DNA of 64,000 nt, from assembly GCA_028281465.1 (NCBI GenBank), contig JANQJV010000018.1:1-64000 (forward strand), read 5' to 3'. This stretch comes from Azospirillaceae bacterium. GTDB taxonomy: Bacteria > Pseudomonadota > Alphaproteobacteria > Azospirillales > Azospirillaceae. The notes under the pieces were generated by a model, which saw nothing but the letters and a program-made list of their open reading frames with translations, had not been told where the DNA came from and did no database searches. Below are positions 1-8,400 of this stretch, piece by piece. Position numbers and translations under genes: made by a program. Within the stretch, counting starts at the first letter, position 1. Each line of letters begins with the position of its first letter.

Positions 1-10
1 CGTCCAGCAG

Positions 11-110
11 CCGGCCGCCAAGATGGCGGTGGTCCAACCGGCACGGATGCCGGCGCTCCTCGTTCAGCGCCGAAACCGAACCTGTCGTCAAGGCGGGCCC
101 TGGGTATAAT
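11..110 (-). repeat. Hairpin-rich repeat, copy 1 (inverted relative to copy 2)
   Basis: The reverse complement of this stretch matches 8401-8500 at about 97 of 100 positions in its core and about 91 overall; the first 42 bases of the core (86 down to 45) are identical. It contains three nested palindromes: CCGCCA-AGA-TGGCGG (15-29), CCGGCA-CGGA-TGCCGG (38-53) and CGGCGCT-N8-AGCGCCG (51-72). No transposase gene is attached. It is either a dispersed repeat of the genome or a segmental duplication. Together the two copies bracket the tauE-urt-ure block. Confidence 0.8.
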
Positions 111-143
111 CTGTGGAGCATGAATTTATTGCGCGGGACTGGG

Positions 144-902
144 TCATCCCCACACTGCTCGGCCGATCAGCATGGCGGCGGATAGGGCGGCGGTGGTGAG
201 CAGGGCGGTGCGCAAAAACCCGCGGTCGACGGTACCGAGTAGACGGCTGGAGGTGAGGAAGCCCAGGGCCAGCGCCGGCAGGGCGGCCAGAGCGAGCATG
301 AGCTGTTCCCAGCCGAACTGGCCGAAACAGGCGAGGGCGAAGATGGAGAAGCCCCCGCCCAGGCTGAAGAAGCCGGACAGGGTGGCCCGCACCCGTGGCC
401 CCGGCAGGTGTTGGAACACGATCGCGAGCGGCGGACCGCCGATGGCCGTCACCGTTCCCATGTAGCCGGAGGCGAAGGCCGCCGCCAGCAGGGTACGTTG
501 GCGCGGCACCACGCGCCAGCCGGACACACTCAACAGTATGGCCGTCAGCACCAGAGCGCCAAACACGGCGGCGAATTGTTGCGGCGGCAGGAACGCCACG
601 GTCATTGCCGCCAGAAGTGCCGCCGGCACGCGCACCAGGCTGCCCAGAACGACGAAGCGCCGGTCCATGGCGGCAAATTCGCGGCGGGCCGCCAGCATGG
701 AGACCAATACGCCCAGGAACAGTAGCGGCCCCGGCACCATTTCCGGTGCGAAGAGGGCCAACGGCGGGGCTGCCACCAGCCCCATGCCCAGGCCGACCGC
801 GCCCTGCACCACGGCGCCCACATAGATCAGCAGTAAAATGGCGGGAAATACCGCCCAGATGTCGCCACGCAGACTAAACGCGGCCAGGGTCGGGTCAAAC
901 AC
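144..902 (-). CDS. TauE/SafE family sulfite/organic anion permease
   Basis: This is a polytopic inner-membrane protein of about 252 residues with the usual length and hydrophobic pattern of the TauE/SafE (DUF81) family. The N-terminal half carries GAVGLGMGLVAAPPLALF, and the second half repeats the pattern with a TAIGGPPLAI segment; this two-fold repeat is typical of the family. The reading frame is open up to 1091, but the upstream 63 residues are hydrophilic and cysteine-rich and do not look like part of the protein, so the GTG at 902 is preferred. Family members export sulfite, sulfoacetate or related anions; the substrate here is unknown. It diverges from urtA, and the 250-bp gap must hold both promoters. 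Confidence 0.8.
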   Translation of the reverse strand: MFDPTLAAFSLRGDIWAVFPAILLLIYVGAVVQGAVGLGMGLVAAPPLALFAPEMVPGPLLFLGVLVSMLAARREFAAMDRRFVVLGSLVRVPAALLAAMTVAFLPPQQFAAVFGALVLTAILLSVSGWRVVPRQRTLLAAAFASGYMGTVTAIGGPPLAIVFQHLPGPRVRATLSGFFSLGGGFSIFALACFGQFGWEQLMLALAALPALALGFLTSSRLLGTVDRGFLRTALLTTAALSAAMLIGRAVWG

Positions 903-1085
903 GGGCGGAGGGACTCCCTGATCAGGGGGGCAAACGGCGCCGACTGCCGGCTGCCTGCAAACGAGGCACAAGCCCGGGTCTGCCCAACCATTAGGCGCCC
1001 GGACGAGGCCAGCTTGGGCGTGCACCGTGCCGCTGTCCAGCAGCACGAACCGGTTTCGTCGCACAATGCTGCAGGCGCGAAAGCC

Positions 1086-1101
1086 TGGCATGCTTCCTGC
1101 T
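1086..1101 (+). promoter_or_regulatory. Candidate sigma-54 (-24/-12) promoter for urtA
   Basis: TGGCATGCTTCCTGCT has the invariant GG and GC spaced by exactly ten bases and agrees with the sigma-54 consensus TGGCACG-N4-TTGCT at most positions. It lies about 50 bases upstream of the urtA start. Sigma-54/NtrC control is established for urea and nitrogen-scavenging operons in many proteobacteria. A TGCACC half-site at 1020-1025 could belong to an NtrC site, but no full palindrome was seen. Confidence 0.5.
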
Positions 1102-1152
1102 CATACCGGAGCGACGAAACCAGGCACCCCGGTCTCAGAAGAGGGATTTGCG

Positions 1153-2436
1153 ATGAAGGGTTTGAGAGCGCTGCGGCAGTCCACCCTTGCCTTTACGGCC
1201 GCGACGGTCATCGGGGCCGGCGTGCCCGCCATATCGGCGGCGGAGACGATCAAGGTCGGCATTCTGCATTCCTTGTCAGGCACCATGGCGATCAGTGAGA
1301 CGACGCTGAAGGACGTCATGCTGATGCTGATCGAGCGTCAGAACGAGGCTGGTGGTCTGCTCGGCATGCCGTTGGAGCCGGTGGTGGTCGACCCGGCCTC
1401 GGATTGGCCGCTGTTCGCCGAAAAAGCGCGTGAGCTGATCTCGCAGGAAGAGGTCGCCGTGGTGTTCGGCTGCTGGACCTCGGTGTCGCGCAAGTCCGTG
1501 CTACCGGTGTTTGAGGAACTGAACGGCCTCTTGTTCTATCCGGTGCAGTATGAGGGCGAGGAATCCTCGCGCAACGTGTTCTACACCGGGGCGGCGCCGA
1601 ACCAGCAGGCGATCCCGGCGGTGGAATACTTGATGAGCGAGGACGGCGGCGGTGCCGAGCGCTTCGTGCTTTTGGGCACAGACTACGTCTATCCGCGCAC
1701 CACCAATAAGATCCTGCGCGCCTTCCTGAATGCCAATGGCGTTGGCGACGAAGACATCTTCGAAAACTACACACCGTTCGGCCACTCCGACTGGCAGACG
1801 ATCGTCGCCGAAGTGAAGGACTTCGCCTCACAGGGCAAGCGCACCGCCGTGGTTTCCACCATCAACGGCGACGCCAATGTGCCGTTCTACAAGGAACTGG
1901 CCAACCAGGGCGTGTCGGCGGATGATCTGCCGGTCGTGGCATTTTCGGTCGGCGAAGAGGAACTGGCGGGTTTGGATACCGAGCCGCTGGTCGGCCACCT
2001 GGCTGCCTGGAACTATTTCATGTCGGTCGACTCCGATGAGAACTTCGACTTCATCGATGCCTGGCACGCCTTCATCGGCGATGAGAACCGCGTCACCAAC
2101 GACCCTATGGAAGCGCACTACATCGGCTTCACAATGTGGGCGCAGGCGGTGCAGCAGGCCGGCACCACCGACGTCGACGCCGTGCGCCAGGCCATGTACA
2201 GGCAATCCGCCCCCAACCTGACCGGTGGCACGGCGGTGATGAACACCAACCACCACCTGTCCAAGCCGGTGCTGATTGGCGAAATCCAGGCCGACGGCCA
2301 GTTCGAGACCGTTTGGGAGACCGACGGTCTTGTGGTTGGCGATGCCTGGTCCGACTACATCCCGGAAAGCGCCAAGCTGACCGCCGACTGGACCTATCCT
2401 TGGGTGTGCGGCAACTGCGAAGAACCGCGGTTCTGA
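1153..2436 (+). CDS. urtA: Urea ABC transporter substrate-binding protein UrtA
   Basis: This is the periplasmic receptor of the high-affinity urea transporter UrtABCDE, related to the leucine/amide-binding family. The 427-residue product starts with a signal peptide (basic MKGLRALRQ, hydrophobic core, cleavage near AISAAE). It then shows IKVGILHSLSGTMAIS, a GCWTSVSRKSVLPV segment and a TNHHLSKPVLIGEI segment characteristic of UrtA rather than of LivJ. The ATG at 1153 is chosen because it begins the signal peptide; the frame is open further upstream. It is followed by a 211-bp gap with strong palindromes before urtB, an arrangement often seen where the binding protein is made in excess over the membrane subunits. 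Confidence 0.95.
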   Translation: MKGLRALRQSTLAFTAATVIGAGVPAISAAETIKVGILHSLSGTMAISETTLKDVMLMLIERQNEAGGLLGMPLEPVVVDPASDWPLFAEKARELISQEEVAVVFGCWTSVSRKSVLPVFEELNGLLFYPVQYEGEESSRNVFYTGAAPNQQAIPAVEYLMSEDGGGAERFVLLGTDYVYPRTTNKILRAFLNANGVGDEDIFENYTPFGHSDWQTIVAEVKDFASQGKRTAVVSTINGDANVPFYKELANQGVSADDLPVVAFSVGEEELAGLDTEPLVGHLAAWNYFMSVDSDENFDFIDAWHAFIGDENRVTNDPMEAHYIGFTMWAQAVQQAGTTDVDAVRQAMYRQSAPNLTGGTAVMNTNHHLSKPVLIGEIQADGQFETVWETDGLVVGDAWSDYIPESAKLTADWTYPWVCGNCEEPRF

Positions 2437-2470
2437 TGAGAGAGCCTTTGGGCGTCGGTTCGGTTTGACT

Positions 2471-2640
2471 CGTAGGTTGGGGCACGGCGCGCACGACGGC
2501 TGCCATCCAGGCGCGACCGTTGAAACGCCGTGCCCCAACATCCGGCGTTTCGATGAGCTGAAGGGCCGGCTGTTGTGGCGATCTGCCCCAGCCTCCTTTC
2601 GTCCATCAAAGATCGTGCCAGCAGATCGCCACAACCTACG
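2471..2640 (+). repeat. Opposed pair of REP-like palindromes between urtA and urtB
   Basis: Two perfect stems lie in this gap: 2476-2489 with 2526-2539 (14 bp) and 2572-2586 with 2621-2635 (15 bp). Each unit is preceded by CGTAG in its own orientation (2471-2475 on plus, 2636-2640 on minus), so these also pair with each other and close the whole element. A third short stem joins 2542-2546 with 2565-2569. The GTAG base next to a palindrome and the head-to-head arrangement resemble REP doublets mobilised by RAYT (TnpA-REP) transposases, although loops of about 35 bases are long for REPs. In RNA it would fold as a four-way junction ending directly before the urtB ribosome binding site. There is no U-run, so it is not a simple terminator. 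Confidence 0.7.
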
Positions 2641-2647
2641 GAGAGGA

Positions 2648-4303
2648 ATGGCGGTGTTCCAAAGCTTGCGATACACGACTGTTTCATCCGTTGTCCTCAT
2701 GATCTGGCTCGGCATGGCCGCCGTCACTGCCGCCGCGGCGCAGGACTTGGCGGACCGGGTAGCGGCCCTGGCCGAGGGCGGCTTCAACGACAAAGTCACG
2801 GCCGTCGGGGCCCTGGCGGCAACCGGGGACGACCGTGCGGCGCCGGTGCTGGAGGCCATGCTCGAGGGCCTGTTGTTCACGCAGCGGGAAGGCGGGTCCA
2901 TCGTCATCGGCGAACACCTGTCACGCAGAGAACTGCGCCTGGCCGATGCGGTCACCGGTGCCGACCTGGGCACCGCGGGCAGCCGCTCGGTGCGCAAGAT
3001 CCGCATCAACAATCGGGTGCGGGCGGCGATCCGGTCGGCGCTGGGCGGGCTCAAGCTGATGCACCCCGACCCGGCCGAGCGCCGTGCCGCCGCCGCCGCC
3101 GTTCTCAACGCGCCCGACCTGTCGTTCCTGCCCACGCTGGACACGGCGATCGACCGGGAAACCGAGCCGGACCTAAAGACCTTGCTCGGCAAGGCGCGCG
3201 CAGCGGTGTTGCTGTCGAGCGAGACCGTAGCCGACCGCCTGGAGGCGGTGCGGTATCTGGGCACCTACACTGATCCGGAGGTACGCGGTCTGCTCGGCGG
3301 CCTGTTGGTCGAACGCGGCGGACGCCAGGCCGAACCGGATGACGCGGTCCGCGCGGCGGCCGCCGAGGCGATCGCCGACATCGACCGGCGTTTGCAGCAG
3401 TGGGCCATCGTCGGCAACATCTACCAGGGCATCAGCCTGGGTTCGGTGCTGCTGCTGGCCGCCATCGGGCTTGCCATCACCTTCGGTGTGATGGGCGTCA
3501 TCAACATGGCGCACGGCGAAATGGTGATGCTCGGCGCCTACGCCACCTTCGTGACGCAGGAGCTGTTCCGTGCCTATTGGCCCGGTTATTTCGGCTGGTC
3601 GCTGGCGGTGGCGATCCCGTTCGCGTTTCTGGTCACGGCCCTGGTCGGCATGGCGATCGAACGCGGCATCATCCGGTTCTTGTACGGCCGGCCGTTGGAG
3701 ACGCTGTTGGCCACCTGGGGGCTGAGCCTGATCCTGCAACAGGCGGTGCGCACGATCTTCGGGCCGACCAACCGGGAGGTCGGCACGCCCGACTGGATGC
3801 AGGGCGCCATCGAGACCACCGCCGGCCTCACGCTCACGTACAACCGTCTGTACATCATACTCTTCAGCCTGATCGTGCTGTTTGCGCTCATGCTCGTTCT
3901 GCGCCACACGGCCCTCGGCTTGCAGATGCGTGCGGTCACCCAGAACCGACCCATGGCCGCCGGCATGGGCATTCCGACCGGCCGGGTCGACATGCTGACA
4001 TTCGGCTTGGGCTCGGGCATTGCCGGCATCGGCGGGGTGGCCTTGAGCCAGATCGACAACGTCAGTCCCAACTTGGGCCAGTCGTACATCGTCGACAGTT
4101 TCATGGTCGTGGTGTTCGGCGGCGTTGGCAATCTTTGGGGCACCCTGGCCGGTGCCATGAGCCTGGGCGTGATCAACAAGCTGCTGGAGCCGTATGCCGG
4201 GGCGGTGCTGGCGAAAATCCTCGTTCTGGTCGCCATCATCCTGTTCATTCAAAAGCGGCCGCGCGGCTTGTTCGCGCTCAAAGGCCGTGCGGTGGAGGCG
4301 TGA
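2648..4303 (+). CDS. urtB: Urea ABC transporter permease UrtB
   Basis: First membrane subunit of the urea transporter, 551 residues. It has a signal-like segment (residues 1-31) and then a soluble helical extension to about residue 250, which is typical of UrtB and distinguishes it from LivH. The LivH-type permease domain follows, with segments such as GSVLLLAAIGLAITFGVMGV, INMAHGEMVMLGAYA and VFGGVGNLWGTLAGA. The ATG at 2648 is preferred over upstream starts because it has a GGAGAGG ribosome binding site and begins the hydrophobic leader. The stop is five bases before urtC. Confidence 0.95.
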   Translation: MAVFQSLRYTTVSSVVLMIWLGMAAVTAAAAQDLADRVAALAEGGFNDKVTAVGALAATGDDRAAPVLEAMLEGLLFTQREGGSIVIGEHLSRRELRLADAVTGADLGTAGSRSVRKIRINNRVRAAIRSALGGLKLMHPDPAERRAAAAAVLNAPDLSFLPTLDTAIDRETEPDLKTLLGKARAAVLLSSETVADRLEAVRYLGTYTDPEVRGLLGGLLVERGGRQAEPDDAVRAAAAEAIADIDRRLQQWAIVGNIYQGISLGSVLLLAAIGLAITFGVMGVINMAHGEMVMLGAYATFVTQELFRAYWPGYFGWSLAVAIPFAFLVTALVGMAIERGIIRFLYGRPLETLLATWGLSLILQQAVRTIFGPTNREVGTPDWMQGAIETTAGLTLTYNRLYIILFSLIVLFALMLVLRHTALGLQMRAVTQNRPMAAGMGIPTGRVDMLTFGLGSGIAGIGGVALSQIDNVSPNLGQSYIVDSFMVVVFGGVGNLWGTLAGAMSLGVINKLLEPYAGAVLAKILVLVAIILFIQKRPRGLFALKGRAVEA

Positions 4304-4308
4304 CCGCC

Positions 4309-5496
4309 ATGGCCACCGGGTCTTCGTCCGGCTACACGCCGCTCTTGCTGCGCATCGATGCCGGCGGCTGGGTGCTGCTGCTGGTCCTGATCGCCGCCGG
4401 CATCGGCGTGCCGTATGCCAACCAGATGCTGCCACAGGAGTCGCCCTGGCACGTGCCGACCTGGCTGGTCGCCCTGCTCGGCAAGTACCTGTGTTTTGCC
4501 CTTCTGGCGCTCAGCGTCGATTTGGTCTGGGGTTTCTGCGGCATCCTCAGCCTCGGTCACGGTGCCTTCTTTGCGCTCGGCGGTTATGCCATGGGCATGC
4601 ACCTCATGCGCCAGATCGGCGACCGCGGCGTTTACGGCAACCCGGACCTGCCCGACTTCATGGTGTTTCTGAATTGGGACAGCCTGCCGTGGTATTGGTA
4701 TGGATTCGACCAGTTCTGGTTCGCCATGCTCATGGTCATGCTGGTGCCGGGCATGCTCGCCTTTGTCTTCGGCTGGTTCGCCTTTCGCTCGCGGGTCACC
4801 GGCGTTTATCTGTCGATCATCACCCAGGCCATGACCTATGCGCTTTTGCTGGCGTTCTTCCGCAACGACATGGGCTTCGGCGGCAACAACGGCTTGACCG
4901 ATTTCAAGGATATCCTGGGTTTTTCCCTGCAGGCGGATGCGACGCGCTGCGCCCTGTTCGCCGCCAGCGCCGTGGCGCTCGGCGTGGGTTATCTTCTGTG
5001 CCGCTTCATCGTCACGTCCAAGGCGGGGCGCGTGCTGGTTGCCGTGCGCGACGCCGAAAGTCGGACGCGGTTCTTGGGCTACCGGGTCGAACACTACAAA
5101 TTGTTCGTCTTCACGGTGTCCGCCGTGCTGGCCGGGATCGCCGGAGCCTTGTATGTGCCGCAGGTCGGCATCATCAATCCGGGCGAGTTCTCGCCGGCCA
5201 ATTCCATCGAGATCGTCGTCTGGGTCGCCGTCGGCGGGCGCGGGACTCTGTATGGCGCCGCCCTGGGCGGCGTCCTGGTCAACTATGGCAAGACCTATTT
5301 TACCGCCGCCATGCCCGAGCTTTGGCTATTCCTGCTCGGTGGCCTGTTCATCGCCGTCACCTTGCTGCTGCCGCGCGGCATCGTCGGCACGCTGCAGCTT
5401 TGGGGCGGCGTGCTGCGCCGCAGGTTTTCGAGCGGTGACCGGAAGCGAGGCTCGCACGGCGCCGTGGCTCCGGCCCCGGCGGGAGGCGGTGAATGA
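4309..5496 (+). CDS. urtC: Urea ABC transporter permease UrtC
   Basis: Second membrane subunit, 395 residues, LivM type. It shows SLGHGAFFALGGYAMG near residue 85 and GVYLSIITQAMTYALLL, FFRNDMGFGGNNGLTDF and WVAVGGRGTLYGAALGG further on, all hallmark segments of UrtC. The C-terminal tail after about residue 370 is basic and then Ala/Pro/Gly-rich. The frame stays open upstream inside urtB, but the ATG at 4309 begins the conserved protein. The stop overlaps the start of urtD by four bases (ATGA), pointing to translational coupling. Confidence 0.95.
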   Translation: MATGSSSGYTPLLLRIDAGGWVLLLVLIAAGIGVPYANQMLPQESPWHVPTWLVALLGKYLCFALLALSVDLVWGFCGILSLGHGAFFALGGYAMGMHLMRQIGDRGVYGNPDLPDFMVFLNWDSLPWYWYGFDQFWFAMLMVMLVPGMLAFVFGWFAFRSRVTGVYLSIITQAMTYALLLAFFRNDMGFGGNNGLTDFKDILGFSLQADATRCALFAASAVALGVGYLLCRFIVTSKAGRVLVAVRDAESRTRFLGYRVEHYKLFVFTVSAVLAGIAGALYVPQVGIINPGEFSPANSIEIVVWVAVGGRGTLYGAALGGVLVNYGKTYFTAAMPELWLFLLGGLFIAVTLLLPRGIVGTLQLWGGVLRRRFSSGDRKRGSHGAVAPAPAGGGE

Positions 5497-6257
5497 CCAC
5501 CTCGACGCGCGACAAGCTGTCCACCTCGATCCTGTACGTCAACGCCGTGACGGTCAGTTTCGACGGCTTCAAGGCACTGAACGACCTGAGCTTCACCATC
5601 GATCCGGGCGAGATGCGCGCGGTGATCGGGCCGAACGGGGCCGGCAAGACCACGATGATGGATGTGGTGACCGGTAAGACGCGCCCGACATCCGGCGACA
5701 TTCTGTTCAATGGTCGGGTCGACCTGACCCGACTGGATGAAGCGTCGATCGCCCGGCTCGGCATTGGGCGCAAATTCCAGCGTCCGACCGTGTTTGAGAA
5801 CCATACCGTGTTGGACAACCTCGAACTGGCGTTGGCCGGCAGCCGCACCGTGAAGCACAGCTTGTTCGCCCGCTTATCCGGGGAGGCGCGCGACCGGCTG
5901 GACGAACTCCTGACCATCATCGCCTTGACCGACCGTCGGCATCAGCGCGCCGGTGCCCTGTCGCATGGCGAGAAGCAATGGTTGGAGATCGGCATGCTGT
6001 TGGCCCAAGACCCGGACCTTTTGTTCTTGGACGAGCCGGCCGCGGGCATGACCGATGCCGAGACCGAACAAACCGCCGAACTGCTCAAAGGCATTGCCGG
6101 CCGGCATTCAATTGTCGTGGTCGAACACGACATGGCCTTCGTGCGGTCGCTGGGGGTGCGGGTCACCGTGTTGCACGAAGGCGCTGTGCTGGCCGAAGGC
6201 TCCATGGACGCGGTGCAGCAGAACCCGCGTGTGATCGATGTTTACCTGGGGCGTTGA
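5493..6257 (+). CDS. urtD: Urea ABC transporter ATP-binding protein UrtD
   Basis: Cytoplasmic ATPase of the urea transporter, 254 residues, LivG type. It has Walker A GPNGAGKTT, the signature LSHGEKQWLEIGM, Walker B LLFLDEP followed by AAGMTDAET, and a switch histidine in VVVEHDMAFV. LSHGEKQWLEIGM with AAGMTDAET is typical of UrtD and separates it from ordinary LivG. The start overlaps the urtC stop (ATGA), and urtE begins three bases after its stop. Confidence 0.96.
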   Translation: MTTSTRDKLSTSILYVNAVTVSFDGFKALNDLSFTIDPGEMRAVIGPNGAGKTTMMDVVTGKTRPTSGDILFNGRVDLTRLDEASIARLGIGRKFQRPTVFENHTVLDNLELALAGSRTVKHSLFARLSGEARDRLDELLTIIALTDRRHQRAGALSHGEKQWLEIGMLLAQDPDLLFLDEPAAGMTDAETEQTAELLKGIAGRHSIVVVEHDMAFVRSLGVRVTVLHEGAVLAEGSMDAVQQNPRVIDVYLGR

Positions 6258-6260
6258 GCC

Positions 6261-6956
6261 ATGTTGCAGGCGGATACGGTACATCTTTACTATGGGGCGA
6301 GCCACGCTGTGCGCGGCGCGTCGCTCCAGGCCGAACCGGGGCAGGTGACCTGCCTGTTGGGCCGCAATGGCGTCGGCAAGACCAGCCTGCTCAAGGCGAT
6401 TGTGGGTCTGCAGCCGATTCTGGCGGGCCGCATCCTGTGGCAGGGGCGCGACGTGACCCGCTGGCCGGTGCACCGGCGCGCAGCGGCCGGCATCGCCCAT
6501 GTGCCGCAGGGCCGGGAGATTTTTCCGTTGCTCACGGTGGAGGAAAACTTGCGCACCGGATTTTCTGCATTGCCAAAGCGCGAGCGGTGTATTCCCGATC
6601 AAGTATTCTCTCTATTTCCAGTTCTCAAACAAATGTTGCGCCGCCGTGGCGGCGATCTCTCCGGCGGCCAACAGCAGCAACTGGCCATCGCGCGGGCGCT
6701 GGTGATGCGGCCCAAGCTGTTGATCCTGGACGAGCCGACCGAGGGTATCCAGCCGTCGATCATCCAGGAGATCGGGTCGGTGATCCGGGCCCTGGCGCAA
6801 CAGGGGAGCATGGCGATTCTACTGGTGGAGCAATATTTCGAATTCGCCCGCGACCTGGCTTCGGTCTTCGCCGTGATGGATCGTGGCGAGATCGTGGTGT
6901 CGGGTCGGCGCGAGGATATGGCAGAGGATGCGGTGCGCCGGTATCTGACGGTGTGA
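6261..6956 (+). CDS. urtE: Urea ABC transporter ATP-binding protein UrtE
   Basis: Second ATPase, 231 residues, LivF type. It shows Walker A LLGRNGVGKTSLLKAIVG, a PQGREIFPLLTVEENL segment typical of LivF/UrtE, the signature DLSGGQQQQLAIARAL and Walker B LLILDEPTEGIQPSII. A stretch around 6570-6650 is noticeably less GC-rich than the rest of the gene, but the domain is intact. The stop overlaps the ureD start (TGATG), so uptake and urease genes are probably co-transcribed. Confidence 0.95.
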   Translation: MLQADTVHLYYGASHAVRGASLQAEPGQVTCLLGRNGVGKTSLLKAIVGLQPILAGRILWQGRDVTRWPVHRRAAAGIAHVPQGREIFPLLTVEENLRTGFSALPKRERCIPDQVFSLFPVLKQMLRRRGGDLSGGQQQQLAIARALVMRPKLLILDEPTEGIQPSIIQEIGSVIRALAQQGSMAILLVEQYFEFARDLASVFAVMDRGEIVVSGRREDMAEDAVRRYLTV

Positions 6957-7807
6957 TGGCGGGTTGGGCAGCGTCGCGCCCGCGGCTGGCGCGCGCCGAT
7001 GGTGCGGCGCGGCTCGCCTTTGCGGTCGTCGACGGCACGACGCGGTTGACCGATCTGTACCAACGGACACCGTGCCGGGTGATGTTTCCGCGCGTGCCGC
7101 GGGGTGAGCCGCCCGAAGCGGTGTTGGTGACGACGACCGGCGGCCTCACGGGCGGCGACCGGGTGGCGGTATCGGTGGCCGCCGGGACTGGCGCCCGGGC
7201 CACGGTGACGGCGCAGGCGGCGGAGAAGCTGTACCGCGCCGGACCGGACGGCGATACGCGGGTCGATACCGCCTTGGTGGTGGAGCCCCAGGCATGCTTG
7301 GAGTATCTGCCGCAGGAGACGATCCTGTTCGACGGTGCCCGGTTCGACCGGACGATCACGGCGGCGGTGGCCGCGACGGGTCGGTTGCTGGCCGTCGATC
7401 TGCTGGTGTTTGGTCGGCACGCCCATGGCGAACGGTTCGCGTCCGGCCGGGTGCACGACCGTTGGCGGGTCACGCGTGCCGACCGGCCGGTGTGGGCCGA
7501 TGCGCTGCGGCTGGACGGGGACATCCCGGCACTCCTGGATCATCCTGCCGGCTTCGGCGGCGCTCCGGCCATGGCCACGGTCATACTGGTCGCCCCGGAT
7601 GCCGGGACCTGGTGTGGGCTGGCTCGCGACGTGCTGGCACCGGCTGGCCGCCGGGCGGCGGCCACGGTCTTGCACGGTTTGCTGCTGGCGCGCATTCTCG
7701 CGCCCGTGGTAGCCGAGACCCGAGCATTGGCCGCGAACCTGACCGCGGCGCTGCGGCATGCCGCTTTCGGCCATCGCGCAGACATGCCCCGGGTGTGGCA
7801 GACGTGA
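6956..7807 (+). CDS. ureD: Urease accessory protein UreD
   Basis: UreD (also called UreH) is the scaffold that binds urease apoprotein together with UreF and UreG for nickel insertion. The 283-residue product has the family segments TTTGGLTGGDRV, TVTAQAAEKLYR, CLEYLPQETILFDGA and DLLVFGRHAHGE. The ATG at 6956 overlaps the urtE stop; the frame extends upstream through urtE but only this part is UreD. The usual order ureD-ureA-ureB-ureC begins here but is not completed in this window. Confidence 0.93.
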   Translation: MAGWAASRPRLARADGAARLAFAVVDGTTRLTDLYQRTPCRVMFPRVPRGEPPEAVLVTTTGGLTGGDRVAVSVAAGTGARATVTAQAAEKLYRAGPDGDTRVDTALVVEPQACLEYLPQETILFDGARFDRTITAAVAATGRLLAVDLLVFGRHAHGERFASGRVHDRWRVTRADRPVWADALRLDGDIPALLDHPAGFGGAPAMATVILVAPDAGTWCGLARDVLAPAGRRAAATVLHGLLLARILAPVVAETRALAANLTAALRHAAFGHRADMPRVWQT

Positions 7808-7845
7808 CCCTCTCGCCCTTCGGAGATCGACAGGAGTGAACCCTG

Positions 7846-8148
7846 ATGAACCTGACCCCGCGCGAAAAGGACAAACTGTTGGTGGCTATGGCGGCGCAGG
7901 TGGCACGCCGGCGGCTGGAACGCGGCCTGAAGCTAAACCACCCGGAGGCGGTGGCGTTGATCACCGATTTCGTCGTTGAAGGCGCGCGCGACGGCAAGAG
8001 CGTTGCCGATCTGATGGCCGAGGGTGCCCATGTGCTGAAGCGCAGCCAGGTGATGGACGGGATTGCCGAGATGATCCACGACGTCCAGGTGGAAGCCACC
8101 TTTCCCGACGGCACCAAGCTGGTGACCGTGCACCAACCGATCCGGTGA
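7846..8148 (+). CDS. ureA: Urease subunit gamma UreA
   Basis: Small structural subunit of urease, 100 residues, which is the normal full length. It starts [17 protein letters not shown] and contains [27 protein letters not shown] and a C-terminal [14 protein letters not shown], all diagnostic for UreA. AGGAG lies about nine bases upstream of the ATG. The gene itself is intact, yet no ureB or ureC follows: the next 250 bases are non-coding and lead into a repeat, and the next gene is unrelated and on the other strand. See findings. Confidence 0.95.
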   Translation: MNLTPREKDKLLVAMAAQVARRRLERGLKLNHPEAVALITDFVVEGARDGKSVADLMAEGAHVLKRSQVMDGIAEMIHDVQVEATFPDGTKLVTVHQPIR

Positions 8149-8400
8149 CGGGGCGCGGCCTGGCCTGTTAATGATTGCGCCGGTTCGGCCAGAGGCCGCC
8201 AAGCCGAAACGGCATGGCCGCAAAAACGGCGGCGCGGCAACCGTGCATACGCCCGAGTCAAGACGACACGTGCAAGTCTGTACGTCAGACGTAAGCTGAT
8301 CGGCCACCAGGTGGTCACCAGAGGTCCATCGACGCTGTCGCCGTCGCCGGTTTCCAGCAAATCCAACAGGCCATCGTTATGCGCCGGATGCCACGGGGCG
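8149..8400. other. Non-coding stretch between ureA and repeat copy 2
   Basis: No recognisable gene, RNA or terminator. ureB would normally begin within about 50 bases of the ureA stop but does not. A minus-strand frame across 8290-8430 reads like protein (for example GIIAPWHPAHNDGLLDLLE) and continues into the repeat, but has no recognised homology and no clear start; it could be a fragment of a gene associated with the repeat. Confidence 0.4.

Noticed and set aside
2476-2539. Long hairpin after urtA as a rho-independent terminator
   Set aside because: The loop is 36 bases and there is no T-run; the paired inverted unit and GTAG tags fit a repeat element better.
3173-4435. 420-residue minus-strand frame in urtB
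   Set aside because: Antisense to a certain gene; Gln/Arg/His-rich without hydrophobic core.
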